Positions 33,382 to 44,210 of a stretch of 64,000 nt of DNA are shown here, in pieces. Where the stretch lies: NCBI GenBank assembly GCA_963920635.1, contig OY987304.1:29326365-29390364 (forward strand), written 5' to 3'. Both the position numbers and the translations under genes were made by a program. The stretch comes from Pseudeuparius sepicola. Its lineage: Eukaryota; Arthropoda; Insecta; Coleoptera; Anthribidae. Position 1 is the stretch's first letter; the number at the start of each line of letters is the position of its first letter. Under the pieces are notes generated by a model that saw only the letters and a list, made by a program, of their open reading frames with translations, was not told where the DNA came from and searched no databases.

Positions 33382-33451
33382 ATAATAAGGGATCACCCAT
33401 CCATGAACCGACTACGCGCGGCGTTGCTTGACTTTGACGATCGCTCTATAC

Positions 33452-35120
33452 CCTGATTACTGTAAGAAGTCCCGATTTTGTCAGATGACATTCTCCACAA
33501 AGTTCCTAGGAATTTTTTGTTAACCATGGGTATAACATTGGTATATGTGTCTCAACCAGTTAATGACGTCACTCATTGATTTCTGATATGAAAAGTTACC
33601 CAAGTGATACGAAAAAAGAACATAATAAAATAAAAATCCTATTGCAATCACGTTTATGTCGCTACAAATAAAAATAACTATGACTAGAACTCATTTTAAT
33701 AATAATTTCAAACGTCATGGAAACACTTTCATTTTGGTATTTTGGTATAATCAGCTTCTCGCGGCTGCGTCTATGGTGTGTACTCAGGCAAATTTTATTT
33801 CGGTGTTGTGAAGTGACCGTCATTGGCGTAGCTAAGGTGGGGCTGGGGGGGGGGGCTAAGCCCTCCCTGGTATAAAAATAGCCCCCCTGACAAATTCTAG
33901 CTTTTATTTTTATATTTTTTTGACATTATAGGTTTACATTGAAAACCTTACTAAGCTGATTTAATCTTGCTGCGTGTTCGTGTTATTGCGTATAGTAATA
34001 GACACTGACTAAAACACTAACGACAAAATAAAACTAACTAAACAGCGGCAACACTGAACACTGGCAACACTGCCGTCACGCACTCACCCCGCACCCGACC
34101 CCGTCAGTCCGCCACACGCCACACTCACAGAATTAGCATTACTCAGAGACTCTTTAAAATAAGGGGACCCAGCATTTCACAGTCTATCACATAGGAAAAG
34201 TGAAGCCTTGAGGGGAAGCTCAAAAAATGGCAGATTTGATAAGGCCACAGCCAACTAAGATTTACATTTAAAAAAACACAAGTTTATGTCATATCTCAAA
34301 AAATACAAACAACATAAAAAATTGGATTACATTGTCTTATTAAGCCCAAAATTATCTACAATTTTTGTCTCTACAGTTTTTCTGTATAATCAGAAATAAC
34401 GGAGCTACAGAGATCTGATGAAATAGCAAAAAAATCACTCTTTTCAAAGTATCTAGTGAGCCATGAACTTTTTTAAAAATCCAAAAGGGGCATTAGATTT
34501 AGCATTCAAAACTGCAATTCTTTCCTTATTTAACCTTTGTTCTAGCTCTGCTAGTTTCCGAGATCCCCATAGTGAGCATCGAAAAAAACTCACCCTGTAT
34601 GTAGTAAAGTTGTGTGTATTTAAATTATTAACGTTGTACCGATTAATAAGTAAATAAGCTCTACTATAGTTTGCGTAAGTACTTTAATTTTCTTCATTTA
34701 GTTCAGTAAGTTCATTTACAAATAAGTATCTACCTAATTAATAAGTACCTACATAATTAATTGACAATTGACCCGCGCGCAGGTGCTGTGACGTAAACGG
34801 CGACGCTTATTCGACAAAATCATGGCTTACTTTTATTTTTAAAAGGAAATTTGAGTCGCTTTATAGTGAGTTAGGTAAACACATATACACCAAAGTGTTT
34901 ATATGCGGCCACAGACATATATAGCTTCGCTAAGCTATATATTTTATGTCTGTGATGCGGCGCTCCGGCAAATGATGCCGGATGATGCAAATGAGCTCGT
35001 TACTGACCTGGACTTATGACCCGGTTGCCACATTAATGCCAACTTAGGATGGCGAAATTACCAGTTGACAGTCCCAGTAATGACTTCTTTAAATAATTTG
35101 ACTATACCTAGGTATAGTAT
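33452..35120. other. Non-coding stretch
   Basis: No gene supported. A GGCGTAGC-type hAT end-like sequence (CATTGGCGTAGCTAAGG, 33823) is followed by a poly-G run (33845-33855). The partner end was not found nearby. Confidence 0.4.
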
Positions 35121-35655
35121 AACAAAGACACGGCCGCTTCAAACAGAAAAATCAAACTGCCGCTTGTTGTGCAGCCTCCATAATAAATCTATTGAAATTC
35201 AAACATACTAAAATATTTATACTGATAGATTGCGCTGCTATAGGTAACAATTTCGCAGTGTGTACGAATAGTTAAATGGGCCTTTATTGGCCGGGTTTTG
35301 AATATTTGGTCACTTTTGACGAGCGATGGCTCCGCGTCTGACGTTTGATGTTTACATCTCGCCAAGGCCTACTTATTGAAAAAATCGTACAATAAGGGGG
35401 GACTTCAGTGCCGATTTCTGAGCTTTTAATGACGATTTTGGGACACTTTACTGCCGATTTCAAGAAATAGTTATTTATGTACCAAGGCACTGAAGTTCAA
35501 CTTTTTATGACTCATGTGGAGTTTAGTTGCTGAGGCCTCTGGCCGAGGCAAATAAACCACATGAGTCATAAAAAGAACTTCAGTGCCGAGGTACATATTA
35601 TATTTTTCTTGAAATCGGAAAAAAAAAGTTTTATTAGGCAAGAAGATAATAATAA

Positions 35656-35710
35656 GGGATCACCCGTCCACGAACCGACTACGCGCGGCGTTGCTTGACC
35701 TTACCGATCG
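35656..35710 (-). ncRNA. 5S rRNA-derived segment (in unit 35469-36077)
   Basis: On the minus strand the block runs from CGATCGGTAAGGTCAAGCA through AACGCCGCGCG, GTTCGTGGACGGG and TGATCCC. Aligned without gaps it agrees with roughly two thirds of positions 40-95 of insect 5S rRNA, and strongest in AAGCAACG.CG.GCG and GGACGGGTGA, the box A and box C parts of the type 1 polymerase III promoter. The 5' half of 5S is only weakly suggested upstream. Equivalent blocks lie at 32446-32502, 33388-33445, 36259-36308 and 59294-59350. Likely a 5S-derived (SINE3-like) promoter, not a functional 5S gene. Confidence 0.6.
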
Positions 35711-36258
35711 CTCTACCTAGGACAAGTATAATGATGTACGGCACCTTCTGACAGAAAAACCAAACTGCTGCTTCTTGTACAGCCTACACAACAAATCTAT
35801 TGATTTTCAAATTTACTAAAATATGTATACTGAAGGATTGCGCTTCTATAGTAAACAATTTCGCAATGTGTACGAAAAGTTAAATGAGCCTTTATCGGCC
35901 GGGTTTTGAATATTTGGTCACTTTTGACGGGCGATTTCTCCGCGTCTGACGTTTGATGTTTACATCTCGCCAAGGCCTACTTATTGAAAAAATCGTACAA
36001 TAATGGGTTACATTATTGTACGATTTCTGTGCTTTTAATGACGATTTTGGGACATTTTAATGCCGATTTCAAGAAATAGTTATTTATGTACCAAGGCACT
36101 GAAGTTCAACTTTTTATAACTCATGTGGAGTTTAGTTGCTGAGGCCTCTGGCCGAGGCAAATAAACCACATGAGTCATAAAAAGAACTTCAGTGCCGAGG
36201 TACATATTTTTTTTTTGAAATCGGAAAAAAAAAGTTTTATTAGGCAAGCAAATAATAA

Positions 36259-36308
36259 GGGATCACCAGTCCACGACTACGCGCGGCGTTGCTTGACTTT
36301 ACCGATCG
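36259..36308 (-). ncRNA. 5S rRNA-derived segment (in unit 36078-36655)
   Basis: Same block as 35656-35710 with a short deletion in the box C side (GGGATCACCAGTCCACGACT on the plus strand). More decayed than the neighbouring copy. Confidence 0.5.
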
Positions 36309-36813
36309 CTCTACCTAGGACAAGTAGAACAGAAAAACCAAACTGCTGCTTCTTGTGCAGCCTACACAACAAATCTATTGATATTCAAATTTACTAAAAT
36401 ATGTAGACTGAAGGATTGCGCTTCTATAGGAAACAATTTAGCAATGTGTACGAAAAGTTAAATGGGCCTTTATCGGCTGGGTTTTGAATATTTTGTCACT
36501 TTTGACGGGCGATTTCTCCGCGTCTGACGTTTGATGTTTACATCTCGCCAAGGCCTACTTATTGAAAAAATCGTACAATAATGGGCTACATTATTGTACG
36601 ATTTCTGTGCTTTTAATGACGATTTTGAGACATTTTAATGCCGATTTCAAGAAATAGTTATTTATGTACCAAGGCACTGAAGTTCAACTTTTTATAACTC
36701 ATGTGGAGTTTAGTTGCTGAGGCCTCTGGCCGAGGCAAATAAACCACATGATTTTGAGACATTTTAATGCCGATTTCAAGAAAAAATATGTTCTCTAAAA
36801 TTTATTTGTGGCG

Positions 36814-37945
36814 CAAATAGATCCATTTAATTTTTAATTGGGTTTTTCGCCACCAAACTGATCGAAAGACAACTTTTTCAAGTTGCCTGGAAAATTCATA
36901 AATTCTTAACAGTGAATGAACGAAACTTTAAACGTGTAACTCAAAAAATAACTTCAACAAATTTGTTTTCTGAGCTTTCGGAGAATAAATCTTCCTCCTT
37001 TCTCAAAGATCTTGCCACGTCAAAGTGAAGTGACAGATTAATAAATTTCAGGTTAAAATGTCATGACAACAGAAACAATAGCCTAGCCACCTGTCTGATA
37101 TTGCACCCTGTGTTCTATCTAATTATCTATACTAATTTCTCTGGTGGACCGACCAGTAAATTTAATTATTCCTTATATTCCTGGAATATCAGATAAGCTA
37201 AAACGCATAGGCAATCGTTTTAATGTCAGAACATTATTTAAAACCAAAAATACACTAAGATCGATGCTAGTTAAAACGAAACCATTTAATGAGGTACAAA
37301 GTTAAAAAAATTGCACTTATAAAATTCCTTGTGAATGTGGAAAGTTCTATATTGGGGAGACTTGTAGGCCATTTAACGTTCGTTTAAAAGAACATAAAAA
37401 TTATATCAGGCAAAATCAAATTTCTAAGTCTAAGTAAATATGTGAACATTCTTTTAATAACAATCATAGGATATTGTGGGATAGGTCCAAACCAATTTTC
37501 AAAGAAGAAGTAGGAAATAGACGAAAAATTAAAGAATCTGCATTTATTCTAGGAAATACGGACAACTGTGTTGCTGAATGTTCAGTGGAATTCAGTAAAA
37601 TATTATTGCCACTTATTCAAAGAGAAATTAGTATAGATAATTAGATAGAACACAGGGTACAATATCAGACAGGTGGCTAGGCTATTGTTTCTGTTGTCAT
37701 GACATTTTAACCTGAAATTTTTAATCTGTCTCTTCACTTTGACGTGGCAAGATCTTTGAGAAAAGAGGAAGATTTATTCTCCGAAAGTTCAGAAAACAAA
37801 TTTGTTGAAGATATTTTTTGAGTTACACGTTTAAAGTTTCGTTCATTCGCTGTTAAGAATTTATGAATTTTCCAGGCAACTTGGAAAAGTTGTCTTTCGA
37901 TCAGTTTGGTGGCGAAAAACCCAATTAAAAATTAAATGAAAAAAT
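36814..37945. mobile_element. Inverted pair of Penelope-like element fragments
   Basis: The left arm 36814-37140 is the reverse complement of 37610-37945. The right fragment is in plus orientation and includes coding sequence with a GIY-YIG domain; the left arm is the 3' end of a second copy in minus orientation, starting within the last codons. Penelope elements are known for partial copies joined in inverted or tandem fashion. TTTTTCAAGTTGCCTGGAAA and its complement mark the arms. Confidence 0.85.
37150..37643 (+). pseudogene. Penelope-like element C-terminus with GIY-YIG endonuclease domain
   Basis: One frame through the region shows the linker after RT (PGISDKLKRIGNRFNVRTLF, TLRSMLVKTKPFN), then KIPCECGKFYIGETCRPFNV and RLKEHKN, the GIY-YIG nuclease core of Penelope-like elements with the characteristic CECGK box. 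It ends IKESAFILGN and REISIDN with a TAG at 37641-37643. Two in-frame TAA codons (37303-37305, 37435-37437) disable it. In active elements this nuclease cuts the target for RT priming. The RT domain is absent, so the copy is 5'-truncated. Confidence 0.9.
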
Positions 37946-39377
37946 ATATTCGTTTTAAAGCCAATGATTCGCCATCAGATGTTGTTCTCGAACTACATTT
38001 TTGAGAGTGTCAAATACGACTTTAAAGATAAGGCCACAAGAAAAAAATCGAGTGTATATAGCGCCTAATTTCATGTACAGTGTGATCCACATAAAATTTC
38101 ACACCTCCCCCTTCTTTATTTTTAAAGTTAAAGAAGAAATTGTAGAGATAAAAGTTTTAGGATTTTTGCTGGGGTTTCCATGATTTTATTTAAATTGATA
38201 GAGGGTGTTCCGTAAAAGCTGGACAAAGAGCCTGTATATGAGTGAATTTGCGGAATCTACGCTTCATTCCAATTCCAATGATATTTATATATACATATAT
38301 TATGCCATCTGTTTGCTTCAGCCGTTTCTACAATACAGGGCGTTCAAACCTGAATTTGTTAATTAAATTTAAATTAAATAAATCCACACAAGAAAGTTAA
38401 GCTTACAAGTTATTTGAATGTTTAGGGGCACTATTTTCATCAAGTTTTCTTATACTCAATTTAATCATGAACGTTTTGTTACACGATGTGAAAATATAAA
38501 AAAATAAGTTTGAACGCCCTGTATTGTAAAAACGGCTGGAGCAAACATATATATGACATTTTTTATATTATATCGTATTGTATTAACATGTAGGGTAGGT
38601 TCATCGTCATCAGTAGGCAGCACCCGCAATAAACTGGCGGGGCGCACGTCAGTCGATTCCTCTTCATTTTTCCCATGTCCGTAGTTCGAGTATACGATCT
38701 GTATAGTAGGTAATTCTTGTATTCAGAGTGTACCTACTAAGATAATTTCTTATTAGTATACGAGTTGTGTAGGACCGTGTAAAGCTTCGTTATTTTAATT
38801 CCACGTTACAATAGTTATGTAAAGTTTTCGCTTCAGCAAATAAATAAAAATTATTCGCTCAATTGGTTTAAATTATTCAAGAACATCAAGAACCAAAGTT
38901 TGAGCAACACAACATAAACCTACTATATTCGGCTCAATTTGTTAACCGATTAAGTGTAGGTAATTTTTGAAACACATCTCTCTACATTTCATATACGTTC
39001 ACATCAGAGGATAATGCAGATAATGGCAGATTAATCGATTAGTTTATAACATGTTCAGTGCGTGATTGCAAAACTAACTGAGAGATAGAAAGCGCATCAA
39101 GTTTTGATATTTAATTATTTTAGGAGTAAAATTCCAGATCCTGTAATACCTAACAATTCCTCAGCAACTTCAAGTTCGTCTACAAATCCTAAATAGGTAG
39201 GTATAGTAAAGACAAATTAAAAATCCCTCCCTAAAGGCAGCTGTTCGTTTTCTTCGTTACGACCAGTAAAAAAAGTTATAAAAAGGTTCCCCCTTTCCCC
39301 AGTACTTGCACCGATATAACAAACTCCCGAAAATCTCGAATAAAACGCTTTATTTAACGGCGTAGTGCCCGGCCGTG
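37946..39377. other. Non-coding stretch with a small foldback
   Basis: No gene supported. Contains the inverted repeat 38281-38570 and part of a dispersed repeat related to 43955-44210 starting near 39290. Confidence 0.4.
38281..38570. repeat. Inverted repeat with CAGGGCGTTC inner ends
   Basis: Inner ends CAGGGCGTTCAAAC (38336) and GTTTGAACGCCCTG (to 38521) are flanked by TA. The flanking 50 bp are also inverted (TTTGCTTCAGCCGTTT against AAACGGCTGGAGCAAA). Small non-autonomous element or nested pair. Confidence 0.7.
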
Positions 39378-39912
39378 CAGTGGCGTAGCGTCGAGGACTG
39401 AGGGTATAGCCCTTCAGATATTTCTGGAAAGTACTTTAGTGTTTCAAAATTTAAACTAGCCACTTCAATTCTATCGGCAACTTGAGTAACTTGTTTTAAT
39501 AGGATTTTTTTACTTGTTGATAATTTTTGTTTGGTTAATTTGGCTGACAGAATTATGTTTATAAATTTAAATTGCATCTGTCAAAAATATTTTTTTATTT
39601 GTCTAAATTAAAACGGCAAAAATAAAGATACAAAAAAATTGACTTTTTTTTCTCACTGATTGAAACAATTTGACCTTGAAATGTTGAAAAATTTTCTCCT
39701 TCCGTGCATTTAGTAACTACGACAATTTAATTTCCAGCTAAATAAAATAAACGTTTTTAAATTAAAATTTTGGTAACATGGGTATAATTTTTCACCCCTC
39801 CCCTTCCTAGAAAAGCCCCTTACCACAAACCACAATTATTATTAATTTTACCACTTCTAAATCTGTCACGAGAGTTAACCCCCCTACCAGTTTGAAATAA
39901 GCTACGCCACTG
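39378..39912. mobile_element. Non-autonomous element with CAGTGGCGTAGC ends
   Basis: Perfect 12-bp inverted termini CAGTGGCGTAGC and GCTACGCCACTG, 535 bp apart, of hAT-like type. It is inserted into a dispersed repeat whose uninterrupted relative is at 43955-44210. An 8-bp target duplication could not be confirmed because the flanks have diverged. No transposase. Confidence 0.65.
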
Positions 39913-40929
39913 GCATTGCGCCCGCACCAAGCAGTCAAATTTCGTCAGCGGCAACTTCTCCTTTTTTGAACTTCCGACGAATAAGAAGGGTGGCGGGGGG
40001 CTGGATTTTATCGGATATGCATAATCTGAAGCATACCTAATAGCACGGAAGCCATCGTTCAGTTCGGGCTTCATTATCGAAAAAGCGAAAAAAAAACACA
40101 ATCATAAAACAGTATGTGGGTAGAGGGTGGGAGGAGAAAAAGGCCGTATTATAACTGTAGGTATAGTAGATATGTTTCAACTTGCAAACTATTATATTTA
40201 GTATTATATTTTTCGATTTTGCAAAGAGCGAAATGAAAACGCAAAAAACAGTGTGTTTGGCTGCCTGTAACAAGAGAATCTAGTAGTCAATTTCAAAAGT
40301 AATCAAAGAATAAGGGTACTTTAAAATATTCATATACTTAATAATGACACTATTCTAAAAGTTATTACCGCTAATGAACCAATATTTTATTAAATTTCTA
40401 AAACTTTTAATATAGTGCCGTTAGTATCTCAAATATTTTCAAATATTTCAAAAATACCCTTGTTTTTCAAGGTACTAGTTTTTCCAACCAGTAAATAAAA
40501 TTCTACTGATAGAGGCAACCGAAACCAAACACACTCTTGTTGATGTTATCTTGATAACCGGTTGACCGGATATAAGTAACCGGTTATTCAAATAACGGGT
40601 TGACCGGTTATAACCGATTATCAATTAACCAGTCAAAAAGTAACCGGTTAACCAAGTAGTCAAAACGTCAAAACCGGGACTCTTGGTTACTTGCAGAGCT
40701 AGATAATAAATATAAATACAAAACACTTAAATACCCAGTCAAATCGATACAATCTGTTCAGTAAAAAAAGCCGGCCTAAAAATTTAATTTAATTATAAAA
40801 TTATTGAAAGCAAAACACTAAACTAGGCAGCATGCTTTGAGCCGTGCATTCGCATTGCTCTCGTCAAAAAGTCAAAATATCACAAAATGTTTTATTAAAA
40901 AAGCAATCGTCGTCAATGTTATGTCAACT
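39913..40929. other. Non-coding stretch with AACCGGTTA-rich part
   Basis: Contains repeat sequence continuing from the target of the 39378 insertion (39913-40080), and around 40550-40680 several AACCGGTTA-like motifs similar to the interior of the element at 40930-41134. Confidence 0.4.
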
Positions 40930-41134
40930 AGGGTTGTCAACGAAAACCGGTTAACAGGTTATTAACACTGACAAAAACCGCGGTCACAAATTAGACAAAA
41001 CTGGTTTTGACTGATTAACCGGTTATCCCGATAACCATTTGATCAGTTATTCGGTTTGAAGGTTATCCGGTTTTTACGGTTAACCGGTTTTTCGGTAACC
41101 GCTTAATGTTCTTGGTTTGACAGTTGACAGCCCT
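40930..41134. mobile_element. Small TIR element rich in AACCGGTT
   Basis: Ends AGGGTTGTCAAC and GTTGACAGCCCT are inverted with one mismatch. The 205-bp interior is built of GGTTAACCGG/AACCGGTTAT motifs that can fold extensively. Typical miniature DNA transposon; the family is not certain. Confidence 0.65.
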
Positions 41135-42702
41135 ACCTAAAAGCACTCAAAATCCACCATAACTATCCTTAAATTTAAATATTTAATTTAAATATATGGG
41201 GTAATTGTCATTCCTGCCTCGTTTAACTATGTGGTATTGTTTCCATAATTTGGGTGTGGTAATGTGTGGTTTACGCACAGATATCTGTTTACGTTTACTT
41301 TCGAAGCATCGAAAGTGGGCGACAGTTTTGTGTTAGCCAGTATTGTGTTATTAGATTTTTATACCTGGTACAGATTTTTAACTAATTATACCCTTAAACT
41401 GCAAACTATCATTTTCAGTACGAATGTCATTACAAACTTGCCGCAAGGCCGTCTGTCCATTATACAGTGACCGGCAGAAAGTTGGACACGAATGGAAAAC
41501 TTTTTTATTTTTAATTTCTCAGAAAATTGTATTCTTGATAAAAGTTAGTGCATCATTTCAAACTTAAAACGCACATACCAAAATTTAAATATCTCTTTTT
41601 GGATACGAGGTAGTTTCAAAAGTGTCAAATTAACTCAAGAGTAAAGTACTCTTATTTTTTAAAATACGGTAAAATGTTACTTACAAAAGTTGTTTGGAAT
41701 CAAAGGTGGATGTCAGATTTAAAGTCACAGCCACCTAGTCAGAAAAAAGAAATTTCACTTTTGTTGTATTTTTTTCGACCACCCTGTGTATTACAAAAAA
41801 CAAAATAGCGCAATCGCAACTTATCATCGGATAACACATGAATTTGTCACTAAACTTTAATTTTGTTCGATTAACAGCTAGAAATTTAAATTAATCGAAA
41901 TCAAGAGTTTAAAAATATTAAATTTTTGTGTTCAACTTTCTTCAACTAAAACAGAGTACCTATAATAAAAATGAAAGTTTCCCCGTTCCCAGGTATCTGT
42001 ATCGGCATAGCCAACTCTCAAATACTCGAATAAAAGTTTCTATAAAATAAAAAGTCACACGCCCACACACGCATACAGAAAATTTTTTCTTGGTCCAACT
42101 TTCGTTCTAGGGATTTCAGCGAATAAAAATTTTTGAAAATTGTTTGCCCATAAAATACTTCTACTCATATGCTGATGTGTAAAAATTTATTAAATGATAA
42201 AATCAAACGATTAAATAAAAACCTTTTTATACAGTGTGTCACTTAAAATGAAGACAACCCTGTATTTTTTTTGTGTTTTGAGATATAAATTTCCGACTTA
42301 GCACAGTTATAGAAGTGGATGAGCTCTATTTTTAGGTGTATTCAACCACAGAACTATATCTATATAGGTCTGTGATTCAACTTAAGTGTCAGGTGCATCC
42401 CGGCCTGCTATGATCTCGCGAATAGCACCAATATTCAATATTTTGTTTCGCGCCAGAGATGTCGAAAAAAGTTTATTACGAAAAATTGTTCAGAACCGAT
42501 TTTTTTTTATTTTCTGTTATTTTCAATGGTTTCCAAGGCTATCCGAATTATTATTATTGCCATTATTATTATTAGTAATATACTCACGTGGATATTTTTC
42601 GTTTGCTTCACAATGTATAGAAAGGATAAGTAGTCAATTCCATTTAGCTGAACGGAATTTCACATCCACCTTAGTTAGGATATGAAATCGTAACGAACCA
42701 GT
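41135..42702. other. Non-coding stretch
   Basis: No gene supported. Contains a single arm (41470-41790) of the palindromic family seen at 55032-55825, ending CCACCCTG. Confidence 0.4.
41470..41790 (+). repeat. Single-arm copy of the 55 kb palindromic family
   Basis: Diverged copy in the same orientation as 55032-55352: AGAAAGTTGGACAC, CTTGATAAAAGTTAG, TTAACTCAAGAGT, AAAGTTGTTTGGAATC, CACAGCCACCTA and a terminal CACCCTG followed by TG. Confidence 0.7.
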
Positions 42703-43573
42703 CATAATGTTGAGGTTTCTCCGGCCGGCACCGTCGCAATGATAAAGGCCTGCCAGCTGGCGACGCGAAACGTCACTACGTCATCACAGGGAGGTCGGGA
42801 GGTTACTTTTTGAAGTTGTTTACGTTTAGTTGTCTGGCGATTTTCCTGTTTTAAAGAACGTTTGTTGTGTGTTGGACTGTGTTTTTTAGTAATATAGGAC
42901 GTGGAGTTTTATTAATAAGGTGGTAAAACAGCAGTGGCTCAGAATAAAGTGATTAAAGTTCAATTTTAGTTTATAGGTTTAAGGTTGTATCTATAGTTTC
43001 GGACTAATTTAAATCATGCCGTGGACGTGTTCCGTTCCCAACTGCAAGGGAAACTACAAAGGCGGTCCCAAAGTGTCCGCTTTTTCCTCCCTGAAGCCCC
43101 AATTTTAAGGGAAAAGTGGGTTAAGGCCATCAAAAGAGATTTTGTTCCTACACAGATTTCCAGGATTTTGGTTTCGACTGTTGGAGAGTGTTATACCCTC
43201 GGTTATACCTAATAATTTTACGTGATTAAACGTAACCACCTTGAAATCAGTAAGTTTTATGGTTTCATTTATACGAATTTAGTTCTATCTAGGCAGGCAA
43301 ATAAGAAATAATTGGCATTTACGAAAATTTTACCGATAGAAACCCCTTGAAAATGTGACTTTCACTCTCGTAGATTATTATCCGTGTTGTAAAACCATGA
43401 GCTATATATGTAAACAATCATTTCAAAGTGTTTTTTTTTACCAAATTTACCAAGTTGACACCTCGAACTTTGAATTTGGCGCCTTAGGCTGACCTCCGTT
43501 GGATGACTCATCGCTTTCAGCTGGCGGGCCTTGTTATTGCGACGGTGCCGCTCCGGCGCGTGTTGACATGTTG
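42703..43573 (+). mobile_element. P-element-like non-autonomous transposon
   Basis: The left end CATAATGTTGAG through CCGGCACCGTCGC and an inverted right end (reverse complement CAACATGTCAAC through CGGCACCGTCGC) form ~34-bp termini. The inverted similarity continues about 25 bp inward (AAGGCCTGCCAGCTG / AAGGCCCGCCAGCTG). The termini start CAT..ATG and end CCGTCG, as the Drosophila P-element repeats do. Inside is a broken THAP domain, the DNA-binding domain of P transposases. Only 871 bp remain, so most of the transposase is deleted. An 8-bp target duplication is not clear. Confidence 0.6.
43016..43211 (+). pseudogene. THAP zinc-finger domain fragment, frameshifted
   Basis: ATG at 43016 opens MPWTCSVPNCKGNYKGG and PKVSAF, the N-terminal C-x4-C half of a THAP (C2CH) zinc finger. 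A one-base change between about 43075 and 43095 moves the rest (LREKWVKAIKRDFVPTQISR) to another frame, so the ATG frame stops early at TAA 43106. The distal Cys-x2-His ligands and the AVPTIF-type end are missing; after QISR the sequence no longer matches THAP. About 270 bp of plausible leader precede the ATG. Within the inverted repeats it is best read as the start of a decayed P-type transposase. Confidence 0.75.
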
Positions 43574-43954
43574 AAAAATCAATCAACCCTTGAGTTTATT
43601 TTATTCTAAAACGTCACTATGATATGTCAAATTATTTTCACCATTTATCCAAATATCCGTTTTGCAACTACTAAATACCATAGAAAAATAAATATACCTA
43701 CTTTAAAACTCGAGTGGAATGTCCATATCGCCCTCGAATTAACATACCTATGTATTATCCATTCTTGTTGAGCAAACTGCTAAAATTATATTGAGGACTG
43801 TTATTAAGTTTTCGTTAAAATTCTCATTTTGGTATATTACATCTAAGTTGGGAATCAGGAACATTTGGCACTTAGAAAATACTTCTTTTGCATCATCAGG
43901 AGATGGTTAAGTCAGACTTACTACGATGTACTACGATCAGAAAAATTGAGAATA

Positions 43955-44210
43955 AAAAGCCGAGTTTCCCTTCTTCCAGTGTTAGTCGCATAGCAAACTC
44001 TCGAAAAACTCGAATAAAACGCTTGAACTGTCGTAGCATAAGCCGCGCGATCAAACTTCGTCGGTGCTAAGTTTTCCTATTAGGGCGTTTTGAACTTCCG
44101 AAGGTTGGGGTGAGCGTGGGTTTTATCGGATGTGCATAATCTAAAGCGTAATAGTGCAGTAGCGATTGATCAGTTCGCGAACAAGCGGCAAAGAACTTAA
44201 TAATTATAAA
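43955..44210. repeat. Dispersed repeat related to 39290-40080 and 53860-54010
   Basis: Shares AACTCTCGAAAAACTCGAAT and AAAACGCTT with 39322-39350, and ATCAAACTTCGTC, TTTTGAACTTCCGA and TTTTATCGGAT.TGCATAATC with 39930-40030 on either side of the CAGTGGCGTAGC insertion. 53935-53990 shares ATCAAACTTCGTC..AAGCTTTTCC. Class unknown. Confidence 0.65.

Larger units (their letters stand above)
32847..33451 (-). repeat. 5S-like repeat unit, copy C (truncated, interrupted)
   Basis: Tandem with copy B. The hairpin end is followed by the shared AT-rich stretch. The unit is then split at 33036 by a 345-bp insertion and resumes at 33382 with the 5S-like segment before stopping at about 33451. Confidence 0.85.
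35121..36784 (-). repeat. Tandem array of ~610-bp units with a 5S-rRNA-like segment
   Basis: Four head-to-tail units: 35121-35468 (partial), 35469-36077 (609 bp), 36078-36655 (578 bp) and 36656-36784 (internally deleted). Each starts AGTTATTTATGTACCAAGGC, forms a ~115-bp hairpin (GTACCAAGGCACTGAAGTT paired with AACTTCAGTGCCGAGGTAC), then carries the 5S-like block, a shared body and a second short palindrome around GTACAATAATG. Tandem arrangement suggests satellite-like amplification of a mobile unit. Confidence 0.9.

Noticed and set aside
35656..35710. Functional 5S rRNA gene
   Set aside because: Only the 3' half is recognisable, about a third of positions differ and the copies sit in mobile units.
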